NCBI GenBank assembly: GCA_011033025.1
Contig: WFMF01000216.1
Coordinates: 222,577-286,576, forward strand
Direction: 5' to 3'
Length of the DNA: 64,000 nt
DNA from: Beroe forskalii
Lineage: Eukaryota > Ctenophora > Nuda > Beroida > Beroidae
Within the stretch, counting starts at the first letter, position 1; the number at the start of each line of letters is the position of its first letter. The notes beneath the pieces are model-generated. The model had not been told where the DNA came from and did not search any database. It saw nothing but the letters and a program-made list of their open reading frames with translations. The position numbers were made by a program, and so were the translations under genes. Shown one piece after another: positions 51,001 through 58,765 of this stretch.

Positions 51001-53457
51001 AGTTCATTTGTTCCAAGGTATGTACAGACCTATCCCATCAGCTAGTTCATTTGTTCCAAGGTATGTACTGGTTATATTAATCATTGGCTAGGCCTAGCCG
51101 AGTTGTATTTTCAATTAGATTTCCCCTGAAATTGTAATAAAACATTCGCCAGCTTAATTGCTACTTACAAATCTGGTTTGATCCCAGAAATCAATCTGAA
51201 TTATTGTGGGTTCTAAACAGCTCGTCGAATCGTAGAATACTTTTCTCTGTTGCAACCACTCGACATTTCATAAACCATTAAATTCACACATTACCTCTCC
51301 AAGCTTTTCATATATCATTAACGCACTACCACAAAGTGCAAAGAAATCCATTATAAAAGCGTCTTGACGTAGGTTTGACTTGCGTGTGAATGGAGGCCCT
51401 TTGTAAGTGTCAAATAGTAGCGTGTTCCTTACAACTTTTAGTACATGTTGGGGGGCGACAACACTACCTGTATTTTTGGCGGACATTGTGGTGTTATATT
51501 TGCTGAGTGGTGTTATATTTGCTGAGGGCAGCCCCCAACTCAATGGTTTTAAATGGTGGATATGAGATGTCTCCAATATGGTGTTAGATTTAGGGGTGTT
51601 TGATGGGGGGGGGGTAATTTTGGGGGATTGTGACTGGAATCCCCCCACCCCTTCAGCTAATTTTAACTACCTTGAACTGCCATGGAGTAAAAGTGAATGT
51701 GCCTTAATTCAAGAAAATAAGGAGAAAAATTCATCCCTTTGTTGTAATTTATCTCTTTCTTGTAATCACTCTGGTGTTGAATTAATGGTGTGTCACTTTC
51801 ATTAAAACACTCGTGCTGTCTTTCAAATTGCCAAGTACCAACATCGCCAATTATAACTATCATCCCCATTTATACTAAACGAAGATAATGTAATGTAACA
51901 TCTTGATATAAACGTTTGCATTGCGTCACAGATCATTTGAACTAGTACCAAGTCATATATAGCAGTGCGCTTGGAACAGTGACAAAGAAGTAACTCTTGA
52001 TTAATTGGCTGATACGTTAGTCACGTGACTTGTAGACGTGATTTTATTGGTTCGCAGGACTATGAAATTCACGTTCTCATTGGCCGAGGAGATCACGTGA
52101 TTTGTCTCCCCGGTGCGTTTAATAAGTTACACATAAGGAGCGTACGTTACTTACACACGAACTCGCCAATTTCATGATTTGTTCCGTACCAATTTGAAAG
52201 GTGTTTGGTCACAGTTAAGACAATATAAGATGGATAAGAATATGTTCACATACGTGTAATATCATATTAGTTTCGTAATGGTCAACTTTTACTATTCACA
52301 TTATCCATGGTAGATAATATTGTGATTTATGGTTAGTTTGACCAGTGGTGGGTGCGTTGGTAGGTTGTTATCAGGCAAGGGCATGATTGCATTCAAGTTA
52401 CAAAGAGACCTGAGTTCTAAATTAGTCCTAGTACTGGAGTAGTTTCAGTTCTAGAGAAGATTTTAGTCTGAAAAAGTACTGCGACTTAGCGACTTGATAA
52501 ACTAATAAAGCTATGACACTAGGGATATTCAATCTGGAGTTAGTATTGAGAATTCAATAATCTAACAAAAAGCGAAAATTAACAGATGATTTTTGACTTT
52601 TGTCGCAAAGCTATGAATAATTAAAATAAATTAAAAAAGCTACGAATAATTCGGTTCCTCTGGCGTGATATACCAGTTATTCTATGTGTACTGTGTGCAT
52701 TCCAGTTTTCCCGGCACAGCTCTTCCAAAGCTTAAAATTTATCGATAATCTATACCTGTTTTACGTGTAACAGAACCCTTTGGGCCGTTCATATATTATG
52801 AAATCATCAAGTTTTGACATCACTTGCTCACGATATATCATACAGCAGTTTAATTAGAAAACTGCGCCAGTTCCAAGTTACATAATAATGTGTGATCGAT
52901 ACTGTAATTAGTGTACTTCTGTAATATTCAACTGTCTACATTTGCGCTGTTATAATTAGTCTAGGGTACACTAGATGATGTTTACACAGGTAATGTAATC
53001 CCGTGTTTTCATTTACGTAACCGTAGTTTTTTGTCACAGGAAGTCACCAAATTTCGTAAGGGTCTTCATTTCTGTAAATTTTGTAGCCCTCGCCGCGCGA
53101 TATTGCTGCGCGCAGTGGTTTGCGCGCTATTTGTTAATTACACTGTGTAACGCAACGTGAGGTCATATCCCGTCTAGAACATTTTCAACGCTCCACAGCC
53201 AGAGAATTATAATCTTGTTATCGGGAATATTGGAAGTCAAGTGTCAACCCTGATACACTATTGCACCAATTTTCTTCACTGTCAATCCACACTTCACTTT
53301 GACACCCATTCATCAAAATGCCCACTTCCCTTTTCACATTTCCACTTGACAAAACCTGTCTCATTTCAGATTGTACGGATTCAAGATACACCCGTTAGCC
53401 TACCAGTTACAAGTGGAGGCTTCAGTTCACTGGAAGGGTGAGTCAGGTAAACCTTAA
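44942..53457 (+). CDS. CSNK2B: Casein kinase 2 regulatory subunit beta, 5' partial, five exons
   Basis: Exons 44942-45050, 46409-46502, 50073-50150, 50623-50716 and 53370-53457 join in phase and code the C-terminal two thirds of CK2 beta. Visible marks: [20 protein letters not shown], the zinc ribbon that makes the dimer (C-x4-C in [15 protein letters not shown] in VKLYCPKC), [27 protein letters not shown] and [15 protein letters not shown]2 beta dimerises and docks two catalytic alpha subunits of this Ser/Thr kinase. The C-terminal tail after the helix differs from the vertebrate one: [10 protein letters not shown] then stop, if the last exon is read through. All five acceptors and donors follow GT-AG. 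Introns hold a MITE, a hairpin and three minisatellites. The N-terminal exons are not seen. Confidence 0.93.
46409..46502 (+). CDS. CSNK2B: CSNK2B exon with first half of zinc ribbon
   Basis: 94 bp, acceptor TTCTTTCAG, donor CAG|GTAATA, phase 0 to 1. It codes [20 protein letters not shown] and [14 protein letters not shown] starts 14 bp downstream of the donor. Confidence 0.95.
46517..46681. mobile_element. GGGATCGTTCACA MITE, copy 2 (TAA duplication)
   Basis: Inverted ends GGGATCTTTCACATAATATT and GTGAACGATCTC, flanked by TAA on both sides (46514-46516, 46682-46684). It sits in the CSNK2B intron very close to the 5' splice site. Confidence 0.85.
46685..48173. other. CSNK2B intron, duplicated blocks and TATACA palindromes
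   Basis: A phrase CTTCATTCCATGTGCCAGCG is present at about 47773 and 47911. Around 47815-48060 are several short palindromes such as GTATACACTATAC and GTATACATT. TATG microsatellites occur near 46990. No coding exon is seen between the MITE and the hairpin. Confidence 0.5.
48174..48262 (+). ncRNA. Pre-miRNA-like hairpin or short foldback MITE
   Basis: An 89-nt inverted repeat: a 17-bp perfect stem (CAACAGTACGTCAGTTC and complement), a 2-nt internal loop, then GGAAA/TTTCC, a G-T pair and TTGACTG/CAGTCAA, closed by a loop of about 24 nt. Size and shape suit an intronic microRNA precursor in the sense direction of CSNK2B. The same shape could come from a small MITE; no clear target duplication is seen. 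Confidence 0.4.
48484..48515. repeat. (TA)n microsatellite and CAG run
   Basis: A TA run of about 12 units, followed by CAGCAGCAGCAG at about 48527. Confidence 0.8.
48720..48845. repeat. ~60-bp tandem duplication in CSNK2B intron
   Basis: The phrase ACCGGGGTTCTAGATTTAAA with its following block occurs twice (48715 and 48781). The minus-strand frame across it repeats itself and is not a gene. Confidence 0.7.
49566..50044 (+). repeat. 11-bp CCCATTACTTA minisatellite next to a CSNK2B acceptor
   Basis: About 40 copies of TTACCCATTAC-type units with slippage to TTACCCTTTAC and TTACCAAG. It ends about 30 bp before the acceptor of the exon at 50073, so part of the intron's pyrimidine-rich approach comes from the array. 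Confidence 0.85.
50073..50150 (+). CDS. CSNK2B: CSNK2B exon with VKLYCPKC
   Basis: 78 bp, acceptor CTGTTTTCAG, donor TTG|GTGGGT, phase 1 to 1. It codes [20 protein letters not shown] and RYHH, the second half of the zinc ribbon. Confidence 0.95.
50623..50716 (+). CDS. CSNK2B: CSNK2B exon whose 3' end founded a minisatellite
   Basis: 94 bp, acceptor TTTATTTCAG, donor CCAAG|GTATGT. It codes [20 protein letters not shown] and [10 protein letters not shown]. The phase fits the next exon at 53370. The last 37 bp plus the first 6 bp of the intron are the unit of the repeat that follows. Confidence 0.95.
50717..51060 (+). repeat. 43-bp exon-derived minisatellite, eight units each with a splice donor
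   Basis: Eight head-to-tail units of exactly 43 bp. Each is GTATGT plus 37 bp that match the end of the preceding exon (ACAGACCTAAGCCTTCAGC and so on, ending TTTGTTCCAAG). Units differ by few bases, mostly in the middle (AAGCCTTCAG, AAGCCATCAG, ACGTCATCAG, ATCCCATCAG). After the last unit the intron continues GTATGTACTGG. Confidence 0.97.
51284..51483 (-). CDS. Possible antisense first exon in CSNK2B intron
   Basis: On the minus strand ATG at 51483-51485 opens a frame of 72 codons with protein-like composition ([57 protein letters not shown]). A plausible donor (GAG|GTAATG) lies at about 51292. Upstream codons in frame to 51648 look like simple sequence. I do not recognise the family and see no following exon, so it could be chance. 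Confidence 0.25.
51490..53369. other. Rest of CSNK2B intron with two E-boxes and a decayed MITE
   Basis: CACGTG occurs at 52022-52027 and 52094-52099, in GTCACGTGAC and GATCACGTGATT contexts. At about 52790-52910 a decayed relative of the GGGATCGTTCACA MITE (GGGCCGTTCATATATTATG) is suggested. A CpG-rich bit lies at 53090-53135. Confidence 0.4.
53370..53457 (+). CDS. CSNK2B: CSNK2B last visible exon
   Basis: Acceptor TCATTTCAG. It codes [20 protein letters not shown] and WKGESGKP, then TAA at 53455-53457 if read through. A good donor (AAGG|GTGAGT) at 53438 is an alternative end that would splice to an unseen exon. Known CK2 beta proteins end a short way after this point, so both are possible. 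Confidence 0.85.
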
Positions 53458-53466
53458 CACGCAGGT

Positions 53467-53895
53467 CAAGGCTAAACCCGCACTGTTCAAGGCTAAACTC
53501 ACACTGGTCAAGGCTAAACCCGCACTACTCAAGGCTAAACCAGCACGAGTCAAGTTTTAACCCGCACTGTTCAAGGCTAAACCCGCATTGGTCAAGGCTA
53601 AACCCGCACTCGTCAAGGCTAAACTCGCACTGGTCAAGGCTAAACTCGCACTGGTCAAGGCTAAACCCGCACTTTCCAAGGCTAAACTCGCACTGTTCAA
53701 GGCTAAACCCGCACTGGTCAAGGCTAAACTTGCACTGTTTAAGGCTAAACCCGCACTGGTCAAGTTTAAACCCGCACTGTTCTAATCTAAACCCGCACTT
53801 TCCAAGGCTAAACCCGCACTGTTCTAGGCTTAACCCGCACAGTTCAAGGCTAAACCCGCACTGGTTAAGGCTAAACCCGCAACTTCTAAGCAGTA
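53467..53895 (+). repeat. 21-bp minisatellite after the CSNK2B stop
   Basis: About 20 units of 21 bp (AAGGCTAAACCCGCACTGGT, variants with CTGTT and CTTTCC). Because 21 is a multiple of three, long repetitive frames arise on both strands (for example GFSLDQC heptads); these are not genes. The array begins 10 bp past the stop, so it would lie in the 3' UTR or next intron. Confidence 0.92.
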
Positions 53896-54453
53896 AATTC
53901 ACTGAAACAACCACAGTTTCACTTTTGGCTAAAGCACAAACTTCGTTGCTGCTTAATTTTTGCCACTCTGCAGATGAATACATAGCATTTCCGTGTGTAG
54001 CATTCCCGTGTGTAAAATTGTTTGCCACTGTAGTTATGAATATCCAAATGGAAATATGCTTTTCTGACTTCAATTTGTTCTTCGATTTGATTGCGACGGC
54101 TCCCTGTAGATTTAAATTTAATTCTGCAGTTTGACTTCACTGATTTTTATTTTCTTGATCTTATTATTCTATTCCAACCGCTGTACAGCTGTAAAATAGG
54201 CAGTTAAATAAGCATGATTTAAATCACATAACACTCTGACGTTTGCGTTTCTATCTCACTTTAATTTAAATTCGTGTGCGAAACTGTGACGTTTTCGTTT
54301 CTATGATCTGACATTGGACCACCTATTAAATTCGTACGCGACCTAAGTTGATTATTAATTTCTGAAGTACTCAAATTCATCAGCCGAACAGCTGATTAAA
54401 ACCCGAGTACCCTCTACCACGATACAAGGTAGATTGCTATTTAAATGAGTTAA
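53896..54453. other. No gene seen
   Basis: Contains a small direct repeat (CCGTGTGTAGCATTCCCGTG, about 53992) and two phrases TGACGTTTGCGTTTCTAT and TGACGTTTTCGTTTCTAT (54237, 54287). The end of the CSNK2B transcript should lie here or before; an ATTAAA-like signal cannot be assigned with confidence. Confidence 0.35.
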
Positions 54454-54571
54454 GGGACCATTCACATATACTACATATTTGTTTTTGGCCGATTTCAACC
54501 CCCCTAAACATGTAGCGGAATCATTTGAAAAAATACCCTCCCTCTTCCTTGCTGATTATGTGAACGATCTC
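54454..54571. mobile_element. GGGATCGTTCACA MITE, copy 3 (shorter)
   Basis: Ends GGGACCATTCACATA and TATGTGAACGATCTC; flanks TAA and TAG, an imperfect duplication. The interior is shorter than copies 1 and 2. Confidence 0.7.
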
Positions 54572-54574
54572 TAG

Positions 54575-55060
54575 AATTTGTACAGCATCTAGTTTAAAGC
54601 TTACTCGGGACATCTGAAAAGCGTTTGAGGGGTAATGGGACATTGGCCAATCAGAGCACGAGTTCATGACCAGCTCACGCTCTCATTGGTCAATGCTTCA
54701 TTACTTCGCAAACGAGTTTCCGTTGTCATAAATAGGCTACCTTCTTTTAATTTATCCTTTATTCAATTGTTTCCCATCAATAACATGTTAATAAAAAAAA
54801 ATTCTAGCATGATTTTTCTGCATGAAATTAACGAAAATGATAAATTTAGATAACATAAATTCATATAATATCTACTCTCACACGCCCTAATTTTCAGAGA
54901 CCAGAAAGCGAGCGTAGACGAGGACAGAATTACTGAAGTGGTGGTGACTACAGAATTTTTAAAAAATATTTCATCTTGGACAAGTTTTGTCGTTCCGTGT
55001 AGCTACGTGTTCAGGAGTATTTTACTAGACCATACTAGATCTTATAATAGCACTGTAGTG
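54575..55060. other. No gene seen
   Basis: Short inverted words CCAATCAGAGCACGAG and CGCTCTCATTGGTCAATG (54647-54695) could form a loose hairpin. Both contain an inverted CCAAT-type box (CCAAT/ATTGG), which may be a promoter of unknown target. Confidence 0.3.
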
Positions 55061-55064
55061 TTTA

Positions 55065-55205
55065 TAGTGCAAAAACCCGCTCAAATCTGATGCAAATTTA
55101 TCTGTGTATAAACCCTCGGGCTTAACACGATTATCGATATGAACTGTGCGGGCTACGCCCTTGGGTTTATCAGATGTGGCATCAGGTATGAGCGGGTTTA
55201 TACAA
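55065..55205. mobile_element. Palindromic MITE E with GGGCTACGCCC
   Basis: Ends AAACCCGCTCA and TGAGCGGGTTT; inner stem ATAAACCC/GGGTTTAT; the hairpin apex GGGCTACGCCC reads GGGC-GTA-GCCC on the minus strand, a GNA loop as in the cloverleaf elements. Confidence 0.6.
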
Positions 55206-55541
55206 TATATACATACACAATGTAGGTGCCGCAAGAAAGTTGAGAATGTTCCTGGTATTTACAGTCGTAAGTCTGTTGCGTAATGCTGATTTAGTTGTTC
55301 GATCATGTACACGATGAAACGCGACTCGAAATGTCAGAAATCCTTTCTCATTTTCTTGTGACACTTATCTTAAGTACATGGGGCACAATTTCATATATAA
55401 TTATATTAGTTGCATATACAATTTTCGGGGCGTTCACATCTTACGATAAGTCAGCGCATTTCAAACCCCCTCCGTAATCATATTTACAGAAGTTGAATAT
55501 TTATAACTTGGACCTTTTGTAACCCTCCGTACCTTTATAGC

Positions 55542-55720
55542 CCTGGTATCTCGACCTTCTAAGGGTGTCTAATCACGCCGCGCTTGGGTGCGTTGTGGCG
55601 AGTGATAGCGCACAACTATGCTATGGTTTGCATGAAGAGTTCATTTGTGCGCTGTCACGCGCCACCAAAAGTACCCAAGTGCGGCGTAATACGCCGCACC
55701 TTAAAAGGTCGAGACACTGG
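55542..55720. mobile_element. TGGTGTCTCGACC MITE, copy 1
   Basis: Inverted ends TGGTATCTCGACCTTCTAAG and CTTAAAAGGTCGAGACACTGG. Inner arms carry GCCGCGCTTGGGTGC and complement. Same family as 56161 and 60710. Confidence 0.75.
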
Positions 55721-56160
55721 GGTCACGCAGCATGTGAACATTTCCCTACCGATAATTTGTCGATGCAGTGATATCAGTTCGTTACGTTCACGTGATGATT
55801 AAATTAATGTAATTATTAATGTAATTAGGTCGCCCGCAGATCATCTAACTAGCGTCATAATATCATGGTCATGGTTTAGAATGGTGAATTGATGACGGAT
55901 TATTCATATGGGCGACATTTAATGTCACAGAAACGTCGAATTTCGATTAATATTTACACTAGCATTTCTACTAATGATATTGGCTGATATATATTGTTTG
56001 ATACAGTAAAAATGATATATAAATATATCAATGCATCATCTACCACTCGCGTAGGTTTCTATACCACTCGTGTATTCGAAAGTGCGTGTGAAATTGCGGT
56101 GCAGATAATAGATATGAAGTGTTAGAGATGAATACTTGTTGACGGTTCAATATTTAACCG

Positions 56161-56314
56161 TGGTGTCTCGACCTTTTGAGGCGCGGCATATTACGCCGCG
56201 CTAGGGTGCTTTTTGCGGTACCTGGTAGGGCACAAGTATGGTTTCCTATGTTTTGATGAATAGGAAGTAATGCACCGCAAAAACGTACGCCGCGCTCCAA
56301 AAGGTCGAGACAAC
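56161..56314. mobile_element. TGGTGTCTCGACC MITE, copy 2
   Basis: Ends TGGTGTCTCGACCTTTTGAG and CAAAAGGTCGAGACA. Inner GCGGCATATTACGCCGCGC faces GTACGCCGCGC. Confidence 0.75.
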
Positions 56315-56930
56315 ACGATGAAAATCCACCGTTTAGATGATGCCTGAGTAGAAAACCCACGGACTTAGCTATAAGAGGAAACAGCATTTTTACAGGAAGC
56401 CGCCGGTGCTTCTAGTATGATATTGTATTGTAAACCGCTCTAAATTTGTAATAGATAACTGTTCGAATGGCTCATGTATCGATATGTTGTTACAAATTAA
56501 TATTGATATGGAATCCGTGTTTACCTTTTTTACTTGATGTAGACTGGTACAACTACAAATGTGTGCTCATCAGTCAAAAACAACTCCTCGAATGGGCAGT
56601 AAAAAGGGATTGTTTGAAATAATGGGTCAGAAAACGTCTGCAATTACAGAAAAAGAGCTGCTTATCTCTTTTTTCACCAATACTTCTCCCCCACCTTTTC
56701 GACATGTTGCTGTGTTCGATGAGCGAAATGTCAACCCGTAGCCTCGTTGAGGAAGGAGGGACCTTTAAAATGTGACAACACCTTCAAAGTAGTTGCGTGT
56801 GCTACGCGCGCGCACGGTGTACATAAAGGCGCGCGCGCTGCGCTTGTAATTGAAAAAAAGCGCAAACAAATTCATAAAATAATTTTCGCGCATTCCAAAA
56901 AAGGTACGGGGCCAAAGGTATGCTGGTAAC
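56315..56930. other. No gene; CpG-rich inverted words
   Basis: GCTACGCGCGCGCACG at about 56800 and GGCGCGCGCGCTGCGC at about 56829 face each other around a short spacer. Otherwise unremarkable. Confidence 0.4.
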
Positions 56931-56934
56931 ATTA

Positions 56935-56973
56935 CGCAAACATTATCGGGCTTCGCCCTGTAATGTTTGTACT
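56935..56973. repeat. Hairpin with GGGCTTCGCCC apex
   Basis: Stem CAAACATTA/TAATGTTTG topped by GGGC-TTC-GCCC, which is GGGC-GAA-GCCC on the other strand. The same GNA-loop apex as in the cloverleaf elements, here as a single hairpin. Confidence 0.7.
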
Positions 56974-57400
56974 TCATAAACGCTCATACATTTCATTCTA
57001 CATGGTGTAAGCTCCAACTATGATATGACGTACTGACATTCGAAGTTCGTAGATCGCATGTTACTACCAGTAGTTCGCCGTTATCCCTTTTAAAAACGAG
57101 TGACGTAGCATGATAAGCAGATAAGCTTAATTCCAATGGGTGACGTTCACAAAAGCGAAAGTTTAAGGATGAAATAAGTGAAAGTTAAACGATAACATTG
57201 TTGACGCATTGAGAGCCGCCGGAGTGTCGCAATGTACTGTACACTATAGTGGGGATCTTTAGTGTACTAACATACTAGGGAGCTGAATAAAGGTGTCTGG
57301 TACATAGTGTGCCTCATAATGTTACCTCGGTACTGTGTATAAGCTACCATATTTTATTTTTTATTACTATTAGCCAATTTTGAGGGTACTTGTAAGCGTG

Positions 57401-57595
57401 CAATAATATAGAGTTACACAACGAATAAGTGTGAAGTAACATGATTTACGCCACGAGCGAAGCGAGTTGCGTAAATCGCATTATTCACCGAAGCCGAAGG
57501 CTGAGTTGAATAATGATTTGTTTTCATCGAGGGCGCAGCCCGAGTTGAAAACATGGTGTTACTTCATACTTATGAGTTGTGTAACGATATTATTC
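57401..57595. mobile_element. Cloverleaf element B: inverted ends and three hairpins
   Basis: Outer inverted repeats of about 45 bp (AATAATATAGAGTTACACAA, then AAGTGTGAAGTAACA; partner to 57595) enclose hairpins 57443-57477 (stem GATTTACGC, apex GAGCGAAGCGAG), 57479-57515 (stem CATTATTCA, apex GCC-GAA-GGC) and 57520-57552 (stem GTTTTCA, apex GGGC-GCA-GCCC). All apex loops are of the GNA type. No coding sequence. Confidence 0.78.
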
Positions 57596-57674
57596 ACCAA
57601 GTGAAAAAGATAAGATAAAAATAAGATAAAAACTGGGTGCACAACTTTGGAATACTGCACCGAGCACAGTGACA

Positions 57675-57800
57675 GGCAAAAAAGGACGTTCTATCGTATC
57701 ACTAATTTAGAGAAGACCCTCAATCGCCTGATCAGTTCACTCGCGGTACCACTACTACTCGCAGCAGAAAAGGACGTTCTATCGTATCACTAATTTGTAA
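57675..57800 (+). repeat. ~95-bp direct duplication
   Basis: The phrase AAAGGACGTTCTATCGTATC with ACTAATTT occurs at about 57679 and 57768, followed by similar CCTGATC and CTACTAC words. Confidence 0.75.
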
Positions 57801-57904
57801 TTGGAGATTTGGAGGAGGAGCAGCACGATCACCTGATCTACTCACTGGTAGTACTACTACCGTTGCGCGGTATGTCAGCGTGATGGAAATTGCAATTGGA
57901 TTGT

Positions 57905-57953
57905 CACGTGACACGATTTCCGCTCAAAAAAGTGGCACGTGACCTATCACGTG
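57905..57953. promoter_or_regulatory. Second cluster of three CACGTG E-boxes
   Basis: CACGTG at 57905-57910, 57936-57941 and 57948-57953. Spacing is tighter than in the cluster at the window start. No gene is recognised next to it; it lies between two cloverleaf elements and upstream of a TATA-containing segment at 58.68 kb. Confidence 0.45.
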
Positions 57954-58013
57954 CAGTCAGGTTCCTGAAAAGTTGGCCGAGAGCCCAGTTCTTAACCACA
58001 GTCAGTATTAACT

Positions 58014-58165
58014 AAAGTGTGAAGTAATACGGCCCAAGTGTTGAATAACATGGTAAAAATGGCAAATAATACGGCGTAAGAGTGGAGTAACATGGTAAAA
58101 GTGGAAATAACACCAAAAAGGGTGAAGTAATACGACAAAAAACTCTGAATAATACGTTTTTATTC
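58014..58165 (+). repeat. Degenerate GTGAAGTAATACG array
   Basis: Loose repeats of about 22-24 bp (GTGTGAAGTAATACGG, GTGTTGAATAACATGG, AGTGGAGTAACATGG, GTGAAGTAATACGA). The words resemble the inner end of element B (GTGAAGTAACATG), so the array may derive from such an end. Confidence 0.6.
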
Positions 58166-58234
58166 AACCGGTATAACCCCACCACATGGTGAATAATAAG
58201 TAATATTGCACTCCTCACATTGGCTAATACACTA

Positions 58235-58404
58235 AGAGCATGGCAAATGGTCATGACGCTAATAAAATTATTGCACTCGGCTTCGCCTCGTGCAATAATT
58301 TGGTATTGTCGCACTCGGCCTGCTCCTCGTGCGACAATACAAATTATTGCACTCGGCTACGCCTCGTGCAATAATTTCTATTAGCGCATTCCCAGCCATG
58401 CTCT
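58235..58404. mobile_element. Cloverleaf element C: inverted ends and three hairpins
   Basis: Outer ends AGAGCATGGC (58235) and GCCATGCTCT (to 58404), with inner CGCTAATA/TATTAGCG. Three hairpins: 58265-58301 and 58341-58377 with stems AAATTATTGCAC/GTGCAATAATTT, and 58304-58339 with stem TATTGTCGCAC. Apexes on the minus strand read GAGGC-GAA-GCCGAG, GAGGC-GTA-GCCGAG, and for the middle one a changed version. No coding sequence. Confidence 0.8.
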
Positions 58405-58504
58405 AAGCGTATATTATTTTGATGCAGTGTAATTACTTTTCGAAGTTTTGAGCAATATCAATCATGTAATATCACCGTGCCCAGCAGTTGGATTACTGTC
58501 AAGT

Positions 58505-58735
58505 GTGTAATTTCTATACCTCTGATTGGATGCAGAGTGGTGTCAACGTCATAGAGTTGGTATGTGCACGTCATGATTGATTGGGTGCTGAGTGGTGTCA
58601 ACGTCATAGAGTTGGTATGTGGAATGTGCATACGTCGCTGTTCGTCATCGATGACTGAGTGGTGTCAACCGGCATATATAAGGACCTGTGTTGCAGTTCT
58701 CGTCATTATTTATTTTGACTTTCTATACTAAGTTG
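58505..58735 (+). promoter_or_regulatory. Promoter-like segment: CRE-like repeats and TATA box
   Basis: The phrase GAGTGGTGTCAACGTCATAG is repeated (about 58537 and 58589) and once more in part (58658). Each carries a CGTCA half-site; a GCACGTCATG lies between. A TATATAAG box at about 58675-58682 is followed, about 30 bp on, by CAGTTCTCGTCATT. Downstream is the GGTACC/GTTAAC minisatellite and no protein frame. A non-coding transcript is possible. Confidence 0.4.
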
Positions 58736-58765
58736 TCTTGTTTTCTTGTCGTGTCCTGCTTAATT

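Noticed and set aside
50717-51060. CRISPR-like array
   Set aside because: Units are contiguous with no unique spacers, and they match a neighbouring exon; the genome is eukaryotic.
53525-54140. Repetitive frames of up to 182 residues (GFSLDQC heptads and similar)
   Set aside because: The 21-bp minisatellite period is a multiple of three, so frames stay open on several phases. No gene signals.
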